From Chloroflexota bacterium (GTDB lineage: Bacteria; Chloroflexota; Dormibacteria; CF-121): a DNA stretch of 14,241 bases. The position numbers were made by a program, and so were the translations under genes. The stretch lies in assembly GCA_005889285.1 (NCBI GenBank), contig VBFF01000032.1, positions 1 through 14,241 of the forward strand, given 5' to 3'. Below the pieces are notes generated by a model. It searched no databases, was not told the DNA's origin, and saw nothing but the letters and a program-made list of their open reading frames with translations. Positions 13,154 through 14,241 of the stretch are shown here, in pieces (within the stretch, counting starts at the first letter, position 1; the number at the start of each line of letters is the position of its first letter).

Positions 13154-13159
13154 CATAAT
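13154..13159 (+). promoter_or_regulatory. Probable -10 element of the nitroreductase gene (leaderless)
   Basis: CATAAT, one mismatch from consensus, ends 6 nt before the ATG at 13166. There is no Shine-Dalgarno in the short gap. Confidence 0.55.
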
Positions 13160-13165
13160 GATTTG

Positions 13166-13693
13166 ATGGCGAATCCGGTCTTCGATGCGGTTCGTTCGGT
13201 CATGGCGATCCGCGACTACCAGGACAAACCGATCCCATCGGACGTCGTGACAAGGATCGTCGATGCCGGGCGCCTTACTGCCAGCGCCGCGAACCGTCAG
13301 GAGTGGCATTTCGTCGTCGTTCGCGAGCCCGAGACGCTGCGCGCTCTGGGCACGCTGGTGAGGACCGGTCCCTACATCGCGAAGTCGGTCCTCGCCATCG
13401 TCGTCGCCTACGAGAAGACCAGCCACACGGGCATCTCCGACTGCAGTCGAGCGATTCAGTCGATGCTGCTGACGGCATGGGCAGAAGGGATCGGCTCCAA
13501 CTGGACGGGATTCGGCGGCCTTGAAGGAGTCCGGAGCAAGGTGGCCCTTCCGGATCGCTACGAGGTGCTCGCTGTCCTGCCCTTCGGGTACCCGGCTCGG
13601 CCGGTCAAGGGCCGGAAGAAACGCAAGCCGCTAGCGGAAGTCGCCTCGGCGGAGCGCTTCGGCACACCCTTAGCTGGTGACGGTTCGACCTAA
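13166..13693 (+). CDS. Nitroreductase family protein (FMN-dependent oxidoreductase)
   Basis: Nitroreductase-fold enzymes use FMN and NAD(P)H to reduce nitro compounds, quinones or other substrates. The 175 residues begin MANPVFDAVRSVMAIRDYQD, in which the family RSxRxF-like FMN phosphate-binding stretch appears as RSVMAIRDYQ. It continues with ILDAGRL-like IVDAGRLTASAANRQEWHFV (about 31-50), which has the SxxNxQxWxF flavin contact pattern, then the helix DCSRAIQSMLLTAWAEGIGS. The late motif LAVLPFGYPARPVKGRKKRK matches the family's GYP turn. Substrate cannot be told from sequence. ATG 13166 is chosen for the family N-terminus and the adjacent -10; the longer frame to 13097 is unlikely. It diverges from msrA across 97 bp. 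Confidence 0.92.
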   Translation: MANPVFDAVRSVMAIRDYQDKPIPSDVVTRIVDAGRLTASAANRQEWHFVVVREPETLRALGTLVRTGPYIAKSVLAIVVAYEKTSHTGISDCSRAIQSMLLTAWAEGIGSNWTGFGGLEGVRSKVALPDRYEVLAVLPFGYPARPVKGRKKRKPLAEVASAERFGTPLAGDGST

Positions 13694-13710
13694 CACCGCT
13701 TATCTGACGG

Positions 13711-13778
13711 CTTGGAAAGAACTCACCAGGACGAAAGGGGGAACGCCCGGCCGCTGACGGAGCGCCACTGCTTCCAAG
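13711..13778. repeat. Widely spaced inverted repeat after the nitroreductase gene
   Basis: CTTGGAA (13711-13717) and TTCCAAG (13772-13778) are perfect 7-bp arms separated by 54 nt in the 140-bp gap before the TPR gene. CTGACGG also occurs twice (13704-13710, 13754-13760). The pairing could enclose a structured RNA, but there is no T tract and chance is possible. Confidence 0.25.
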
Positions 13779-13833
13779 ACTGCCGACGTGCATCGGCGGC
13801 CCAACGAAGCTCGGTGCGACTCGGAACTAAGAT

Positions 13834-14241
13834 TTGCAGGAATTGACCGACGACTTTGCGGCCGTGGACGCGACTTCGAGTCCGGGGGCTTCCCTCGAGC
13901 TCGGTCACCAGCTTCAGGCCGCAGGAAAATTAGCCGCAGCTCGCGCGGCCTTCGAAAAAGCAATGCGGTCGACAAACGACTTCGAGCGCGGCACCGCAGC
14001 CCTATTGCTTGCCGAACTGCTGAACGAACAGCAGGATTTTCCGGCCGCCACGCGCGCGTACGAAGCTGCGGTGGCCACCGGCCATAACGAAATTGCGCCA
14101 GTTGCTGCCTTTGGACTGGGAATGTTGCGGCGAGACGCCGGTGATCTCGATGGCGCGCTGGCCGCGTACCGCCTTACGCTCGAGTCGGAACATCTACGTT
14201 TCGGTGGCGATGCCGCGAATGCGATCGGCGATCTGCTGGCA
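13834..14241 (+). CDS. TPR-repeat protein, N-terminal part (cut by window edge)
   Basis: My translation of this frame is open for 136 codons to the window end. It shows tetratricopeptide-type helix pairs with the usual A/G/A and aromatic spacing: SLELGHQLQAAGKLAAARAA then FEKAM, GTAALLLAELLNEQQDFPAA then TRAYEAAV, and APVAAFGLGMLRRDAGDLDG then ALAAYRLTL. TPR arrays are protein-protein scaffolds; no partner can be named. A TAA in frame at 13828-13830 bars any longer start. The TTG at 13834 is given as the earliest start; TTG 13843 (9 nt after a TAAGAT box at 13828-13833, giving a leaderless start) or GTG 13864 are alternatives. There is no signal peptide in the visible part, so it is probably cytoplasmic. 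Confidence 0.78.
   Translation, partial: MQELTDDFAAVDATSSPGASLELGHQLQAAGKLAAARAAFEKAMRSTNDFERGTAALLLAELLNEQQDFPAATRAYEAAVATGHNEIAPVAAFGLGMLRRDAGDLDGALAAYRLTLESEHLRFGGDAANAIGDLLA

Overview
The window is a GC-rich (about two thirds G+C by eye), gene-dense bacterial chromosome segment of 14,241 bp. It holds 20 protein genes on both strands and no stretch of more than about 210 bp without a gene. I see no rRNA, tRNA, CRISPR array, insertion sequence or phage gene. An LPXTG surface protein next to a sortase, MurJ and a GT87-type polyprenyl-phosphate-mannose glycosyltransferase suggest a monoderm, Gram-positive-like envelope. With the high GC and the many apparently leaderless genes this fits Dormibacterota/Chloroflexota or Actinomycetota. 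The phylum is an inference and could be wrong.

Layout. 1-1260: murJ (minus, cut by the window edge) diverges from rpsT (ribosomal protein S20). 1363-2979: a secreted LPXTG protein followed by its probable sortase. 2976-4717 (minus): a tight operon of an RpiB-family isomerase, a pterin-4a-carbinolamine dehydratase and holA (DNA polymerase III delta). 4760-5911: a multi-pass GT87/DUF2029 transferase. 5874-6884 (minus): moaA. 6903-7925: an ATP-dependent DNA ligase of LigC type. 7922-8110 (minus): a 62-aa charged protein. 8215-9298: an overlapping CBS-domain/BON-domain pair ending in a clear terminator. 9382-10988: a DUF763 protein and a polynucleotide-kinase-like P-loop protein overlapping by 4 nt. 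10999-11631 (minus): a secreted Ala-rich protein. 11843-12460: an AlkA-like DNA glycosylase. 12457-13068 (minus): msrA. 13166-13693: a nitroreductase. 13834-end: a TPR protein, cut by the window edge.

How the genes fit together. The most suggestive part is the run of DNA repair functions between about 6.9 and 12.5 kb: a nick-sealing ligase, an uncharacterised DUF763 protein with a helix-hairpin-helix-like motif, a kinase carrying the SDxxR signature of 5'-OH polynucleotide kinases, and a base-excision glycosylase. Together these could remove a damaged base, heal the break and seal it. MsrA and the nitroreductase add a stress or redox flavour. Only DUF763 and the kinase are clearly an operon; the wider grouping is inference.

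Expression signals. Many housekeeping genes have a -10-like hexamer ending only 5-10 nt before the start codon and no Shine-Dalgarno sequence, as expected for leaderless mRNAs. Several other genes (LPXTG protein, CBS protein, 62-aa protein, secreted Ala-rich protein) instead have strong Shine-Dalgarno sequences. Four of five convergent gene pairs overlap at their stop codons, and two terminator hairpins lie across or inside gene ends.
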